From the NCBI GenBank assembly GCA_016844955.1, contig JAERTH010000173.1:1-55243 (forward strand): DNA of 55,243 bases, written 5' to 3'. Source of the DNA: Fidelibacterota bacterium. GTDB taxonomy: Bacteria; Fidelibacterota; UBA8477; JABMPR01. Shown piece by piece: positions 1 to 7,227 of the stretch. Position 1 is the first letter of the stretch. The number at the start of each line of letters is the position of its first letter. The position numbers were made by a program, and so were the translations under genes. The notes beneath the pieces are model-generated. The model had not been told where the DNA came from. It searched no databases and saw only the letters and a program-made list of their open reading frames with translations.

Positions 1-141
1 ATACGTTCTTCTGTTGAAGATGCCGACTTTGCCAAAGAACAAATGGAAGTGATGAAGCTGCAGATTCTTCAGCAGACTGCTATCTCTTCCTTTGCACAGT
101 CTAATAGTGCACCCCAAGTAGTGCTCTCACTCTTCAAATAA
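1..141 (+). CDS. Flagellin, C-terminal fragment (cut by window start)
   Basis: The first 46 codons visible encode the C-terminal D0/D1 helix of a flagellin and end at TAA. The residues match the end of the complete flagellin at 567-1388 at every position except the last (Lys here, Arg there), while about ten codons differ silently. The two genes are therefore tandem paralogs kept nearly identical by selection on the protein or by gene conversion. The conserved tail with QTAISSFAQSN is the part that packs in the filament core and is bound by FliS. The gene's start, leader and promoter lie outside the window, so I cannot tell which flagellin is the major one. Confidence 0.93.
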   Translation: MRSSVEDADFAKEQMEVMKLQILQQTAISSFAQSNSAPQVVLSLFK

Positions 142-176
142 TACTCTCTCTTCCGTTAAACCGGAACAATAAATAT

Positions 177-201
177 CTGGATGGGTTAATTTTCCATCCA
201 G
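177..201 (+). repeat. Inverted repeat downstream of the first flagellin
   Basis: CTGGATGG and CCATCCAG form a perfect 8-bp stem around a 9-base loop, 36 bases after the flagellin stop. No T-tract follows directly, so this is more likely a 3'-end stabilising hairpin or first half of a bipartite terminator than a stand-alone terminator. Confidence 0.55.
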
Positions 202-210
202 ATTAGAAAT

Positions 211-243
211 GATGCCTCCGACTCTGTCAGGGGCATTTTTTTT
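211..243 (+). terminator. Rho-independent terminator after the first flagellin
   Basis: ATGCCTC (212-218) pairs with GGGGCAT (230-236), with one T-G wobble, and is followed at once by eight T residues. This is a standard intrinsic terminator and separates the two flagellin genes into different transcription units. Confidence 0.8.
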
Positions 244-422
244 GATGTAATGCCTTTGGGAATGTGAGAATTATTGGCTTTAAGGATTTTATTATATTTT
301 ATCAATTATTATCGCATCTATCTAAAATTACCTGAAATATCCATAATATTCACATTCGTTAGTATCTAATAATTATTCTTTTGCCACTTGTTCAGGTAAT
401 CCCCAAATATCATGGGAAAAAC

Positions 423-448
423 TAATGATTATAACAGTCTGGCGATAT
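423..448 (+). promoter_or_regulatory. Candidate sigma-28 (FliA) promoter of the flagellin gene
   Basis: TAATGATT (-35, 6 of 8 against TAAAGTTT) is followed after 10 bases by GGCGATAT (-10, 6 of 8 against GCCGATAA). The spacing is one base shorter than the usual 11. Flagellin genes are classic FliA targets and fliA lies in this window at 41638, so the call is reasonable but the match is imperfect. Confidence 0.45.
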
Positions 449-531
449 TCGTGGAGAAGGTTATTTGTATACAGTTTCGATGAGAGGAAGTGACGGAACC
501 TGAAATTGTAATAATAACACCGTCAATATGG

Positions 532-561
532 GCAAGGATGCTCATACCTAAACAAGGAGGT
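532..561 (+). promoter_or_regulatory. Two CsrA-like binding sites in the flagellin leader
   Basis: GCAAGGATGC (532-541) and ACAAGGAGGT (552-561) match the CsrA consensus ACARGGAUGU at 8 and 9 of 10 positions. Their GGA cores are 20 bases apart. The second covers the Shine-Dalgarno AAGGAGG (554-560). ACCT (546-549) can pair with AGGT (558-561) to lift most of that site into a loop. The arrangement copies the hag leader of Bacillus subtilis, where CsrA represses flagellin translation and FliW relieves it. csrA and fliW are present at 53466-54209. Confidence 0.65.
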
Positions 562-566
562 TTCAA

Positions 567-1388
567 ATGAGTGAACTAATGCGGATTTACTCGAACGTCT
601 CTGCCATGCAGAACATGAACTCACTGGCTAACATCAGTGATAAAATGGGAACGCATCAGATGCGCCTCGCCACAGGTAAAAAGATCAACTCAGCTGCAGA
701 TGATCCAGCTGGTTATCAGTTAGCCCGTAGCCTGGAAACAAGAAAACGTGGTTTGGATGTTGCCTTACAAAATGTAAGTCAGGCCAAAAACGTATTGAAC
801 GTTGCTGAAGGTGGCTACCAGAACGTCATGGATATTCTCCAGACTGTTAAGGAAAAAGCTACCCAGGCTGCTGATTACTCACTGTCGAGTACCCAGCGTA
901 GTTCCATTAATGATCAGGTCTCAGCCCTCATTAATGAAATTGATGACATTGTATCAGAGACAACCTTTAATGGTGATTCTCTCATCGATGGTGGTTATGC
1001 CGGTGCTTTCCATACTGGTGAAGGTTCCACTGATCAGTTGTCAATTTCTTTGGGTGATGCTGATTCAACAGCTCTGAGCATTAATGCAATATCACTGTCA
1101 ACCGCTAATGGCGCCAGTGGTGCAATCGCAACTGTATCAACAGCTATCGATACGCTTTCAAGTCGTATCCAGGATGTTGGTGAGTACAAAGTGCGTTTGT
1201 CTTCAAAGGAACAGTCACTGTCTGTGGCTTCCACCAACACAGAAGCGATACGTTCTTCTGTTGAAGATGCCGACTTTGCAAAAGAGCAAATGGAAGTAAT
1301 GAAACTGCAGATCCTTCAGCAGACTGCTATCTCTTCCTTTGCACAGTCAAACAGTGCACCTCAAGTAGTACTCTCTCTCTTCCGTTAA
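567..1388 (+). CDS. fliC: Flagellin
   Basis: The 273-residue product is the filament subunit, exported by the flagellar type III system and polymerised under the FliD cap. The N-terminal D0/D1 region (about residues 1-135, including RLATGKKINSAADDPAGYQL) and the C-terminal helix (about 190-273) are canonical. The central part is very short, so the exposed D2/D3 domains are almost absent and the filament surface should be thin. An AAGGAGG ribosome binding site six bases before the ATG supports this start. The gene is single-cistron: a terminator stands before and after it. Translation is probably controlled by CsrA (see leader sites). The C-terminal 46 residues are virtually identical to those of the truncated paralog at the window start. 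Confidence 0.97.
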   Translation: MSELMRIYSNVSAMQNMNSLANISDKMGTHQMRLATGKKINSAADDPAGYQLARSLETRKRGLDVALQNVSQAKNVLNVAEGGYQNVMDILQTVKEKATQAADYSLSSTQRSSINDQVSALINEIDDIVSETTFNGDSLIDGGYAGAFHTGEGSTDQLSISLGDADSTALSINAISLSTANGASGAIATVSTAIDTLSSRIQDVGEYKVRLSSKEQSLSVASTNTEAIRSSVEDADFAKEQMEVMKLQILQQTAISSFAQSNSAPQVVLSLFR

Positions 1389-1403
1389 GGAAGGAAACAA
1401 TGG

Positions 1404-1448
1404 CGGCTGGGTGGGAAAGCTTTTCCCATCCAGCTTACCTTTTTATTT
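1404..1448 (+). terminator. Strong intrinsic terminator after flagellin
   Basis: A 13-bp stem, 1406-1418 with 1422-1434 (one G-T pair), has a three-base loop and is followed by a T-rich run (1437-1448). The centre of the stem reads GGAAA-GCT-TTTCC, the same arm sequence as palindromes seen upstream of other flagellar operons in this window, so it might double as a protein binding site. Confidence 0.88.
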
Positions 1449-1547
1449 GACATTGTAAACTCTGTCTTTTCTCTCAAGAGAGCTCTAGGGCTGTAATAGC
1501 AAGGCTTTCAGGAGATTGTGCCTCACTGGCAATTTGTGTTCCAGAGG

Positions 1548-1563
1548 TGGCACAGAACTTGAC
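1548..1563 (+). promoter_or_regulatory. Sigma-54-like element before fliS
   Basis: TGGCAC, five bases, then TTGAC resembles a sigma-54 promoter with the -24 half perfect, but the -12 half has GA where GC is expected. The predicted transcript start (about 1574) would fall within the fliS ribosome binding site CGGAGA, which counts against it. An almost identical arrangement occurs before flgB. Confidence 0.35.
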
Positions 1564-1583
1564 AATGTATCGGAGATAATGAA

Positions 1584-1910
1584 ATGTTGGCGAAACACAA
1601 TATGACCCCAGAATCACTACCAAATCCATACTTGGTCCAGAAGATCATGACCGCAAGTCCGGAAGAGCTGATTTCGTATATTTATGAAGCAGCCATAAAG
1701 GGATGTGCCATGCAGGACCAACGCCGGGCCTTGGAAGCAGTTCAGCAATTGATAAATGCGCTGAACTTCGATGCAGGGGATATTTCGACAACATTTTATA
1801 CTGTCTACACGAGTATCATGGATCAGATTAATAAGAAAGAATTTGACGAAGCTCGTGAAGTTTTGATGGACCTGCGTAAAACCTGGTCCCAGGCAATGAA
1901 TATCAGATAG
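1584..1910 (+). CDS. fliS: Flagellin export chaperone FliS
   Basis: The 108-residue product matches FliS: NPYLVQKIMTASPEELI (residues 14-30) is the family signature with the conserved NPY and TASPEEL, followed by an all-helical body. FliS binds the C-terminal D0 helix of flagellin in the cytoplasm, prevents premature polymerisation and delivers it to FlhA. It is a little shorter than the usual 125-135 residues, mainly at the C-terminus. It lies between flagellin and fliD, with eight bases to fliD. In many genomes fliS follows fliD, so the order here is reversed. A CGGAGA ribosome binding site precedes the ATG. Confidence 0.85.
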   Translation: MLAKHNMTPESLPNPYLVQKIMTASPEELISYIYEAAIKGCAMQDQRRALEAVQQLINALNFDAGDISTTFYTVYTSIMDQINKKEFDEAREVLMDLRKTWSQAMNIR

Positions 1911-1918
1911 GTGTTAAT

Positions 1919-3391
1919 ATGGACGTAGGTGGAATAGGTCAAAATAATTCAATTGAGTACCTGGTACAGCAATACATGCTGTATGAATCAGGCCCGAAAA
2001 ATGATTTATTGGATAAACAAGACGACCTGTACCAGCGTAAATCGGTTCTTTCTGATCTGGATAGTAAACTTTCAGCACTACAATCTAAATCTGAACGTTT
2101 AGCAGATCCGATTACGGACTACTTTGCGTCGCGTTCCTCATCAGTTAGCGATGAGGAAATACTAACTGCGACTGCCAGCGCAACCGCCTCTCTGGGAAAT
2201 CATACGATCACCATTGATCGCCTGGCAATATCCGATACACGTGTATCACAGCAGTATACTGATACTGATACGAGCTTTAGTGGATTTCTGACTGATCAAA
2301 CTTTTTCTATTGAAGTGGCACACCCACTTGATGCGGACGAGTTTAACCGCCAAGCCATTTCCATCACCGTACCAGCATCCGATCTGGCATTAGATAACGA
2401 TGATGCATTACTGCAAATTGCAGATGCAATTAATAGTGCCATGTATACGGCTGTAACCAATGAGACCATTGGCTCTGAAGAACAGGTCAGGGCCTCCGTA
2501 GTAACCGAAGAGTCGGGTAAAACTCGTCTGGTGTTGAGGAGTGAATCCTCAGGTTATACCAACCGGATGGAATTTACTGATTCTGCAGATAGTTTGTTAG
2601 CATCACTCGGTGTGACTGCTGCTGTTGCTTCCACTGGAACGGCAGGCGGGTACATTACTGATGTGGGAACCAGTGCCACCACCAGCATGTTGAATTCAAA
2701 ATTCAATATTGATGGGTTGGACTTCTACAGGGATAGTAATAATGTGACCGATGCTTTGACTGGTGTCACCCTGAAACTCCTTGATACCTCAGCTGCCACC
2801 CAAACGATTACCGTGGTTGCCGATACTGAAAGTGTTAAGGAAGAGGTCAACGGTTTTCTGGATTCTTACAATGAAGCCATGACTTATTTGCGTGATACTA
2901 CGCAGATAGATCCAAATACGTATGAGCGTGGATTATTGTCCGATGATATTACGTATAAGGCAATTGTATATGATTTAAGAGGCTACGCAATGACTCAAGT
3001 TTCCGGTGTGAGCAACGCGGATTATTCGCAGCTCTTCAGCATCGGCATTGAATCAGATTCCCTGGGACAATTATCAATTGCTGACGAGGATAAGTTTAGA
3101 ACTGCACTGGAAACGAATTCGAATTATGTAGCAGATCTTTTCAACTCATCAGATGGTATGGCGACCAAACTAAATGGTTATTTGGAAAATTATGTAAAGA
3201 CAGGTGGTTCAATTGACCAGAGCAAGAATAATATTGAGGATCAACTCTCCAGTTTAACTGACCGGATTTCCCTCATGGATGATATTCTTTATCGTCGAGA
3301 AGACCAATTAAGACAACAGTTTACGAGTCTACAAGAGATGATGTACAAATTACAATCTCAACAAAGTTTTATGGGTTCCTTTTTTGGATAA
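1919..3391 (+). CDS. fliD: Filament cap protein FliD (hook-associated protein 2)
   Basis: At 490 residues this has FliD length and architecture. The N-terminal helix binds the filament tip (IEYLVQQYMLYESGPKNDLL), a beta-rich middle with the FliD_N signature starts near residue 75, and a long C-terminal coiled coil (about 400-490) ends in the typical MMYKLQSQQSFMGSFFG. The protein forms the cap that folds exported flagellin at the tip. It is exported, so there is no signal peptide. It follows fliS closely and precedes flaG, the usual late-gene neighbourhood. Confidence 0.95.
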   Translation: MDVGGIGQNNSIEYLVQQYMLYESGPKNDLLDKQDDLYQRKSVLSDLDSKLSALQSKSERLADPITDYFASRSSSVSDEEILTATASATASLGNHTITIDRLAISDTRVSQQYTDTDTSFSGFLTDQTFSIEVAHPLDADEFNRQAISITVPASDLALDNDDALLQIADAINSAMYTAVTNETIGSEEQVRASVVTEESGKTRLVLRSESSGYTNRMEFTDSADSLLASLGVTAAVASTGTAGGYITDVGTSATTSMLNSKFNIDGLDFYRDSNNVTDALTGVTLKLLDTSAATQTITVVADTESVKEEVNGFLDSYNEAMTYLRDTTQIDPNTYERGLLSDDITYKAIVYDLRGYAMTQVSGVSNADYSQLFSIGIESDSLGQLSIADEDKFRTALETNSNYVADLFNSSDGMATKLNGYLENYVKTGGSIDQSKNNIEDQLSSLTDRISLMDDILYRREDQLRQQFTSLQEMMYKLQSQQSFMGSFFG

Positions 3392-3403
3392 AGGAGAAAG
3401 ATC

Positions 3404-3775
3404 ATGGAAGCTGTAGTCGTAGAACTAACCAAAAATTCACTGTCAACCCCTGTGGTTGAACCAGTATCAAAGGCTGTTTCAATTAAAGAAGCAACCGAAT
3501 CGGGGAAAAGAACATCTGAAACTGAACAGGATGTTTCCACTATTGATGTCAATGCTGTAGACTTTTCTGACCTCGTAAGTAAAGTCACGGAAGTGGTCCA
3601 GAATATTGGGACCAAAGTATCATTTTCTTATGACGACCGTGCAACCACACCTGTAATAAAGGTGACCGATGATGAAACCGGCGAAGAAATTCGTCAGATT
3701 CCTCGTGAAGAAATGTTGCATTTAATGTCCAGATTAAGAGAAGTCTCTGGATTGATCTTCCAAGGGAGCATTTGA
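3404..3775 (+). CDS. flaG: FlaG family protein
   Basis: The 123-residue product ends in the FlaG domain: a beta strand pair SFSYDDRATTPVIKVTDD, then TGEEIRQIPREEMLHLMSRL and a short final strand. The N-terminal half is low-complexity and disordered. FlaG proteins influence filament length, and their genes usually sit beside fliD. The mechanism is not well defined. The stop TGA overlaps the ATG of the next gene by one base, suggesting coupled translation. Confidence 0.88.
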   Translation: MEAVVVELTKNSLSTPVVEPVSKAVSIKEATESGKRTSETEQDVSTIDVNAVDFSDLVSKVTEVVQNIGTKVSFSYDDRATTPVIKVTDDETGEEIRQIPREEMLHLMSRLREVSGLIFQGSI

Positions 3776-4206
3776 TGAACTCAGCAACGCAACCTGCAAT
3801 GCCGAACTCACCCAAACTCTTGCTTGAGCAAGAGTTGAACTGTTTTCATGAAATCATGGCCAAAACCCAGGAGGTTCTGGATGATTCAGATTCAATATCC
3901 TTAAAATCTATACTGGATCTTTTGGATATTCGAGATCATTGGATTGAACGGCTTAAACAACTGGAAGCACAAAAGTCAGAACTGAATATGGACCCCTCAG
4001 ATGTGAGGGAATCCAAGTTAGGGACGCAAATTTCAGCAATCGCTAAATCACTTGTTGTAACTGACGCACGACTATTTGATATTCTCCAGGTAAAAAAGAT
4101 GAATGTTGTTAAAGAAATGGGAAAAATCGCCGATAACAGAGGTGAGGCGACAAATGCTATGAAGAATATACAACAACCGACCATCATAGATACGAGGAGT
4201 GTCTAA
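3775..4206 (+). CDS. Small helical protein, possible FlgN/FliT-type export chaperone
   Basis: This 143-residue, mostly helical protein has no clear family match by eye. The length, the helix-rich pattern with a heptad-like stretch (about 45-120), and the position right after fliS-fliD-flaG are those of FliT or FlgN-type chaperones, which bind FliD or FlgK/FlgL. A bona fide FlgN-like gene exists at 50687, so FliT (the FliD chaperone) is the better guess. The ATG at 3775 overlaps the flaG stop and has GGGAG upstream; a TTG at 3772 is in frame but less likely. A sigma-28 promoter for the next gene lies inside its coding sequence. Confidence 0.5.
   Translation: MNSATQPAMPNSPKLLLEQELNCFHEIMAKTQEVLDDSDSISLKSILDLLDIRDHWIERLKQLEAQKSELNMDPSDVRESKLGTQISAIAKSLVVTDARLFDILQVKKMNVVKEMGKIADNRGEATNAMKNIQQPTIIDTRSV
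4110..4136 (+). promoter_or_regulatory. Sigma-28 (FliA) promoter for flgM, inside the upstream gene
   Basis: TAAAGAAA (4110-4117), exactly 11 bases, then a perfect GCCGATAA (4129-4136) match the sigma-28 consensus TAAAGTTT-N11-GCCGATAA. Transcription would start near 4143, giving a leader of about 75 bases before flgM at 4217. This is the best sigma-28 promoter in the window. It would let FliA drive its own inhibitor, as in enteric bacteria. Confidence 0.75.
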
Positions 4207-4216
4207 GGAGGGGATC

Positions 4217-4690
4217 ATGTCGATCATAAAAAACATTGGGAATCTTCCGCCAGAATTTCGTAAGACTGAAAGAAATGAAAAACAGTCTGAAATCAGGCGG
4301 CCAGCTGATGTTAGTGTCAAAGCACCTGCTCAAGCAGAAAAGGTCCCAACCAACTCCACAGATCAGGTCAATGTTTCAGATTCTGCCAAAACCCTGTTTC
4401 AACGCGATGCCGAAATTCAAAAATTCACTGCTGAATTACCTAATGTCGATACGCTGAGCTCGGAAGAGAAGCGTGAAATTGAGGCTAAAATTGACAGTGG
4501 GTTTTATTCAACACCCGAAGTAACATCTTATGTTGCTGGAAAATTGGTTGATGAATCTCAACCCATGCAAAAGAGTATTTCCCCTGTTCGCATGCAGGAA
4601 GTGATTGAGAAGATTCGATCAAATGAGTACGATTCACAGGGTGTGCTAGATATAATAGCTGATAAGATAATCAAAGACTTAGAACGATAA
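4217..4690 (+). CDS. flgM: FlgM-like anti-sigma-28 factor with duplicated C-terminal segment
   Basis: The 157-residue product has a disordered N-terminal half, DQVNVSDSAKTLFQ (49-62) like the FlgM core, then a FlgM-type sigma-binding segment (about 83-111, EIEAKIDSGFY.. to AGKLV). FlgM holds FliA inactive until it is exported through the completed hook. It is longer than usual (about 90-100) because a second copy of the segment follows at 124-153 (QEVIEKIRSNEYDSQGVLDI). Start chosen at 4217 because AAGGAGGGG lies just upstream; a GTG at 4199 has no such site. A sigma-28 promoter at 4110 supports the assignment. It is convergent with the kinase gene, and I see no terminator between them. Confidence 0.75.
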   Translation: MSIIKNIGNLPPEFRKTERNEKQSEIRRPADVSVKAPAQAEKVPTNSTDQVNVSDSAKTLFQRDAEIQKFTAELPNVDTLSSEEKREIEAKIDSGFYSTPEVTSYVAGKLVDESQPMQKSISPVRMQEVIEKIRSNEYDSQGVLDIIADKIIKDLER

Positions 4691-4711
4691 TTCCTCGCCG
4701 AATCATCACGT

Positions 4712-6607
4712 CTACGTTTTCTTCGATTTATCAATAACTGCTCTTACTCTACGGTTTAATTCCGTAGCAGTGAAGGGCTTTTTCATAAATTCAACATCTG
4801 GACTCAATTGTAACCCCTTTATTTCCGAATCCCGGGCGTACCCGCTGATGTATAAAAATTCAGGACGATTTGGTAAATACTCAACTCGCTTATAAAGTTC
4901 GGTTCCACTCATTTCTGGCATGATCAAATCAGTGATCACCAGATCAATCTGCTCCTCGCCATCACTCAATATATCCAGGGCAACTTTACCATTCTTGGCC
5001 ATTTTTACTTTGTAACCAGAGGATTCCAGAATACTCTGCAAAATTGTCAGAACATCAATGTCATCCTCAACCAGAAGAATAGTTTCTCGACCGCGTTCAG
5101 CTTTTATCGGGTCTTCACTAAAACCCGTGACAGGTTTAACTTGATCCACATACGGAAAGTACACATCGAAAGTTGTACCTTCGCTTACCAAACTGTCGCA
5201 ATGAATGAGGCCCTTGTGCTGTTTTACCAGGCCATAAACCATTGACAGTCCTAGACCGCTACCCTGACCAATATCCTTGGTGGTGAAGAAAGGGTCATAC
5301 ATTTGTTCAAGAATTTTCCCGTCCATTCCTGTTCCCATATCTTTGACAGATAGTTTAACAAAATATCCAGGGGAAAAATCAAATGAGGCGTTGATTGTAT
5401 TCTCTTCAAGCTTAACAATATCAGTTGTGATGATAACGCTGCCACCCTCAGGCATTGCATCTTTTGCATTCACGCACAAGTTGGTCAGAATTTGTTGAAT
5501 GGCAACCGGGTCGGCATTGATGGTACAGGGCTCAATGGTAGGAACCGTGTTGTAGTCGATGTGCTCAGGTAATACTCGACCTAGAAAGTCAGCTGCACTC
5601 AGAATAATATCGTTGAGGTCGATTTTTGTAAACGATAAAATATCTTTGCGGCTGAATGCTAACAGCTGGTGGACCAGCTTGGCTGCTTCCTGTGACTTTT
5701 CTTCGATCTGTTTGAAAAACCGGAAGGCGCGATGGTCTTCTTCGAGGACGCTATGGCCAAGACCTGCATAGCCGATGATACCAGTGAGGATGTTATTAAA
5801 ATCGTGAGCTACACCCCCGGCCAGGAGACCAATAGCTTCCAGCTTCTGGGATTGTCGCAACTCTTCTTCCAGGAAGGTTCGTTCTGTTATATCCACCCCG
5901 ATTACTTGAGTAGAAGGAACCCCTTTATATACAATGGGAAGGCAAAGGGCTTCTACATCAACCTTGTTTTTGTTGAGATCCAGAAATTGGGTCTGAACCA
6001 ATTCCCGTTTTGTTGCCATTTCACGATCTTCCAGGCAATTCGTCATATTTAAATGTTCTTCTGGTAGAACATAGTTCGACATTGGGTTGCCAATGATATC
6101 ATGTTGATTCTCGCCTCGAAGCAGGCTTACTGCAGCAGGATTCAGATAAGCAATTTTTTCCCCCACAACGATGAAGATGGCGAAAGGGGATAGATCTACC
6201 AGACTGCGATACCGCTCTTCGCTTTCACGCATGGCAGCATCGACTTCAGAGCGCATTGTGATATCCTGAATTGTAAAAGAGAGAATATCCTCACCCTGAT
6301 ATCGAATCCGATTCACCAATAGCTGGATGGGCAGACTGGTGCCATCACTTTTTTTGGCGTGGAGGTCGGCCGTATAATGTTCTCCACTGAACACACTTCT
6401 AACCATCATCTCAAAAATGGCAGGTTCGACTTTGGTGAAATCAATGAGTTCTATGTCTCGTTTTCCGATGAGATCCTTGCGTGAATATCCCAGCAAGTCT
6501 TCCGCAGCTCTATTAATTTCTAAAATTGTACCATTTCTACTAATAAGGATGGCACCATCTGGATGATCGTAGAAAAAAGATTTAAAGGTGGCAGCTGATG
6601 AATCCAT
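4712..6607 (-). CDS. Hybrid sensor histidine kinase (PAS-PAS-HisKA-HATPase-REC)
   Basis: The 631-residue product is soluble, with no membrane segment. Order of domains: PAS (about 1-115), PAS (about 130-245), HisKA with GGVAHDFNNILTG (about 265-280, canonical phospho-His), HATPase with N box NLCVNAKDAM, G1 DMGTGM, F box PFFTTK and G2 GQGSGLGLSMV, then a receiver (about 505-631) with phospho-Asp in VITDLIMPEMSG and the KKPFT lysine. It is an orphan cytoplasmic hybrid kinase and the only minus-strand gene here, inserted between flgM and the HDOD genes. Its output is unknown; the orphan response regulators at 12992 and 14368 are possible partners. Such His kinases are common throughout bacteria, so a motility role rests on location only. 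Confidence 0.92.
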   Translation of the reverse strand: MDSSAATFKSFFYDHPDGAILISRNGTILEINRAAEDLLGYSRKDLIGKRDIELIDFTKVEPAIFEMMVRSVFSGEHYTADLHAKKSDGTSLPIQLLVNRIRYQGEDILSFTIQDITMRSEVDAAMRESEERYRSLVDLSPFAIFIVVGEKIAYLNPAAVSLLRGENQHDIIGNPMSNYVLPEEHLNMTNCLEDREMATKRELVQTQFLDLNKNKVDVEALCLPIVYKGVPSTQVIGVDITERTFLEEELRQSQKLEAIGLLAGGVAHDFNNILTGIIGYAGLGHSVLEEDHRAFRFFKQIEEKSQEAAKLVHQLLAFSRKDILSFTKIDLNDIILSAADFLGRVLPEHIDYNTVPTIEPCTINADPVAIQQILTNLCVNAKDAMPEGGSVIITTDIVKLEENTINASFDFSPGYFVKLSVKDMGTGMDGKILEQMYDPFFTTKDIGQGSGLGLSMVYGLVKQHKGLIHCDSLVSEGTTFDVYFPYVDQVKPVTGFSEDPIKAERGRETILLVEDDIDVLTILQSILESSGYKVKMAKNGKVALDILSDGEEQIDLVITDLIMPEMSGTELYKRVEYLPNRPEFLYISGYARDSEIKGLQLSPDVEFMKKPFTATELNRRVRAVIDKSKKT

Positions 6608-6778
6608 TTAGTAGGGCTTTCTCACTGAAATTTATGTCGAAATGTTAAAGGTTGGAAATTATAAAATAATCCAAACTATACCATTGAATTTAAACCGTGA
6701 AATCAGGTGATGGGCGAATCAGGGTTTGGAAAAATACTAGGGGAGTTCAAAATCAGTATTCAAGCGTGCGGGTCACGG

Positions 6779-6793
6779 GGGAAAATATTTCCC
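6779..6793. promoter_or_regulatory. Palindrome GGGAAA-ATA-TTTCCC, candidate activator site
   Basis: A perfect inverted repeat with six-base arms and a three-base ATA spacer. Its 13-bp core GGAAAATATTTCC fits a form (GGAAAWWWWTTCC) also seen at 16480, 31058 and 46054, always in intergenic DNA upstream of a sigma-54-like element. Here it is about 160 bases before the predicted transcript start, a typical distance for an enhancer bound by an NtrC-type activator. Confidence 0.5.
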
Positions 6794-6922
6794 TCGGACA
6801 GTGTTAATTCCTACCAGCATGGACGGTCAGTACAAGCCACAGAATTTATGATATATAGGTAATTTCAATATTAACAATGTTAAGGGGTGCGTATGCCTGT
6901 GAATTACACCTGGAAAAGGTGG

Positions 6923-6938
6923 TGGCATGGTTTCTGCG
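6923..6938 (+). promoter_or_regulatory. Sigma-54-type promoter before the HDOD/cheR operon
   Basis: TGGCATGGTTTCTGCG has GG, exactly ten bases, then GC, the invariant sigma-54 spacing. The -24 box TGGCAT is near consensus; the -12 box is CTGCG against TTGCA. Transcription would start around 6949 and run into the HDOD genes. Confidence 0.55.
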
Positions 6939-7227
6939 AAATGGAGGTGTCGCATGAGGCGGCTCCAAAGGAGAAATTGGAATTTCGGGATGAATGCAGT
7001 TAACCAACCGAGTATGGTGCTAACTCAAGAACAAAGACCTCTGATATATTGGGAGGTACTTTGTGTTTAGTCCTATCGGTCAAGGGGAGAACACGTTGAG
7101 CTTGAATTATTTTAAACGAATTAGAATAGAAAATCAAACCCATGAGAAATTGGATTCATGGGCATTGAGGCATCACTGCCACAATGCCCAATCACCGATT
7201 TTATCCGAGGATTAAGGGATATGCAAC

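Larger units (their letters stand above)
244..566. other. Flagellin upstream region
   Basis: This AT-rich gene-free stretch between the two flagellins holds a possible sigma-28 promoter at 423-448 and, next to the start codon, two CsrA-like sites. I see no convincing ORF and no sigma-54 element in it. The predicted leader from the promoter to the ATG is about 110 bases, long for a simple leader, which fits post-transcriptional control. Confidence 0.6.
6608..7227. other. Divergent intergenic region between the hybrid kinase and the HDOD operon
   Basis: About 620 bases without a convincing gene. It contains a perfect palindrome GGGAAA-ATA-TTTCCC (6779-6793) and a sigma-54-type promoter (6923-6938), both listed separately. 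The leader from that promoter to the HDOD start is about 280 bases, with no obvious structure that I recognise. A 36-codon ORF at 6893-7003 overlaps the promoter and is not listed as a gene. Confidence 0.6.

Noticed and set aside
2232..2239. CCGATACA-like -10 element in fliD
   Set aside because: Partial match only, no -35 partner, and in mid-gene.
6893..7003. 36-codon ORF with a fair AAGGGG ribosome binding site
   Set aside because: It overlaps the sigma-54-type promoter, has no recognisable features, and the promoter reading explains the sequence better. A translated leader peptide is not excluded.
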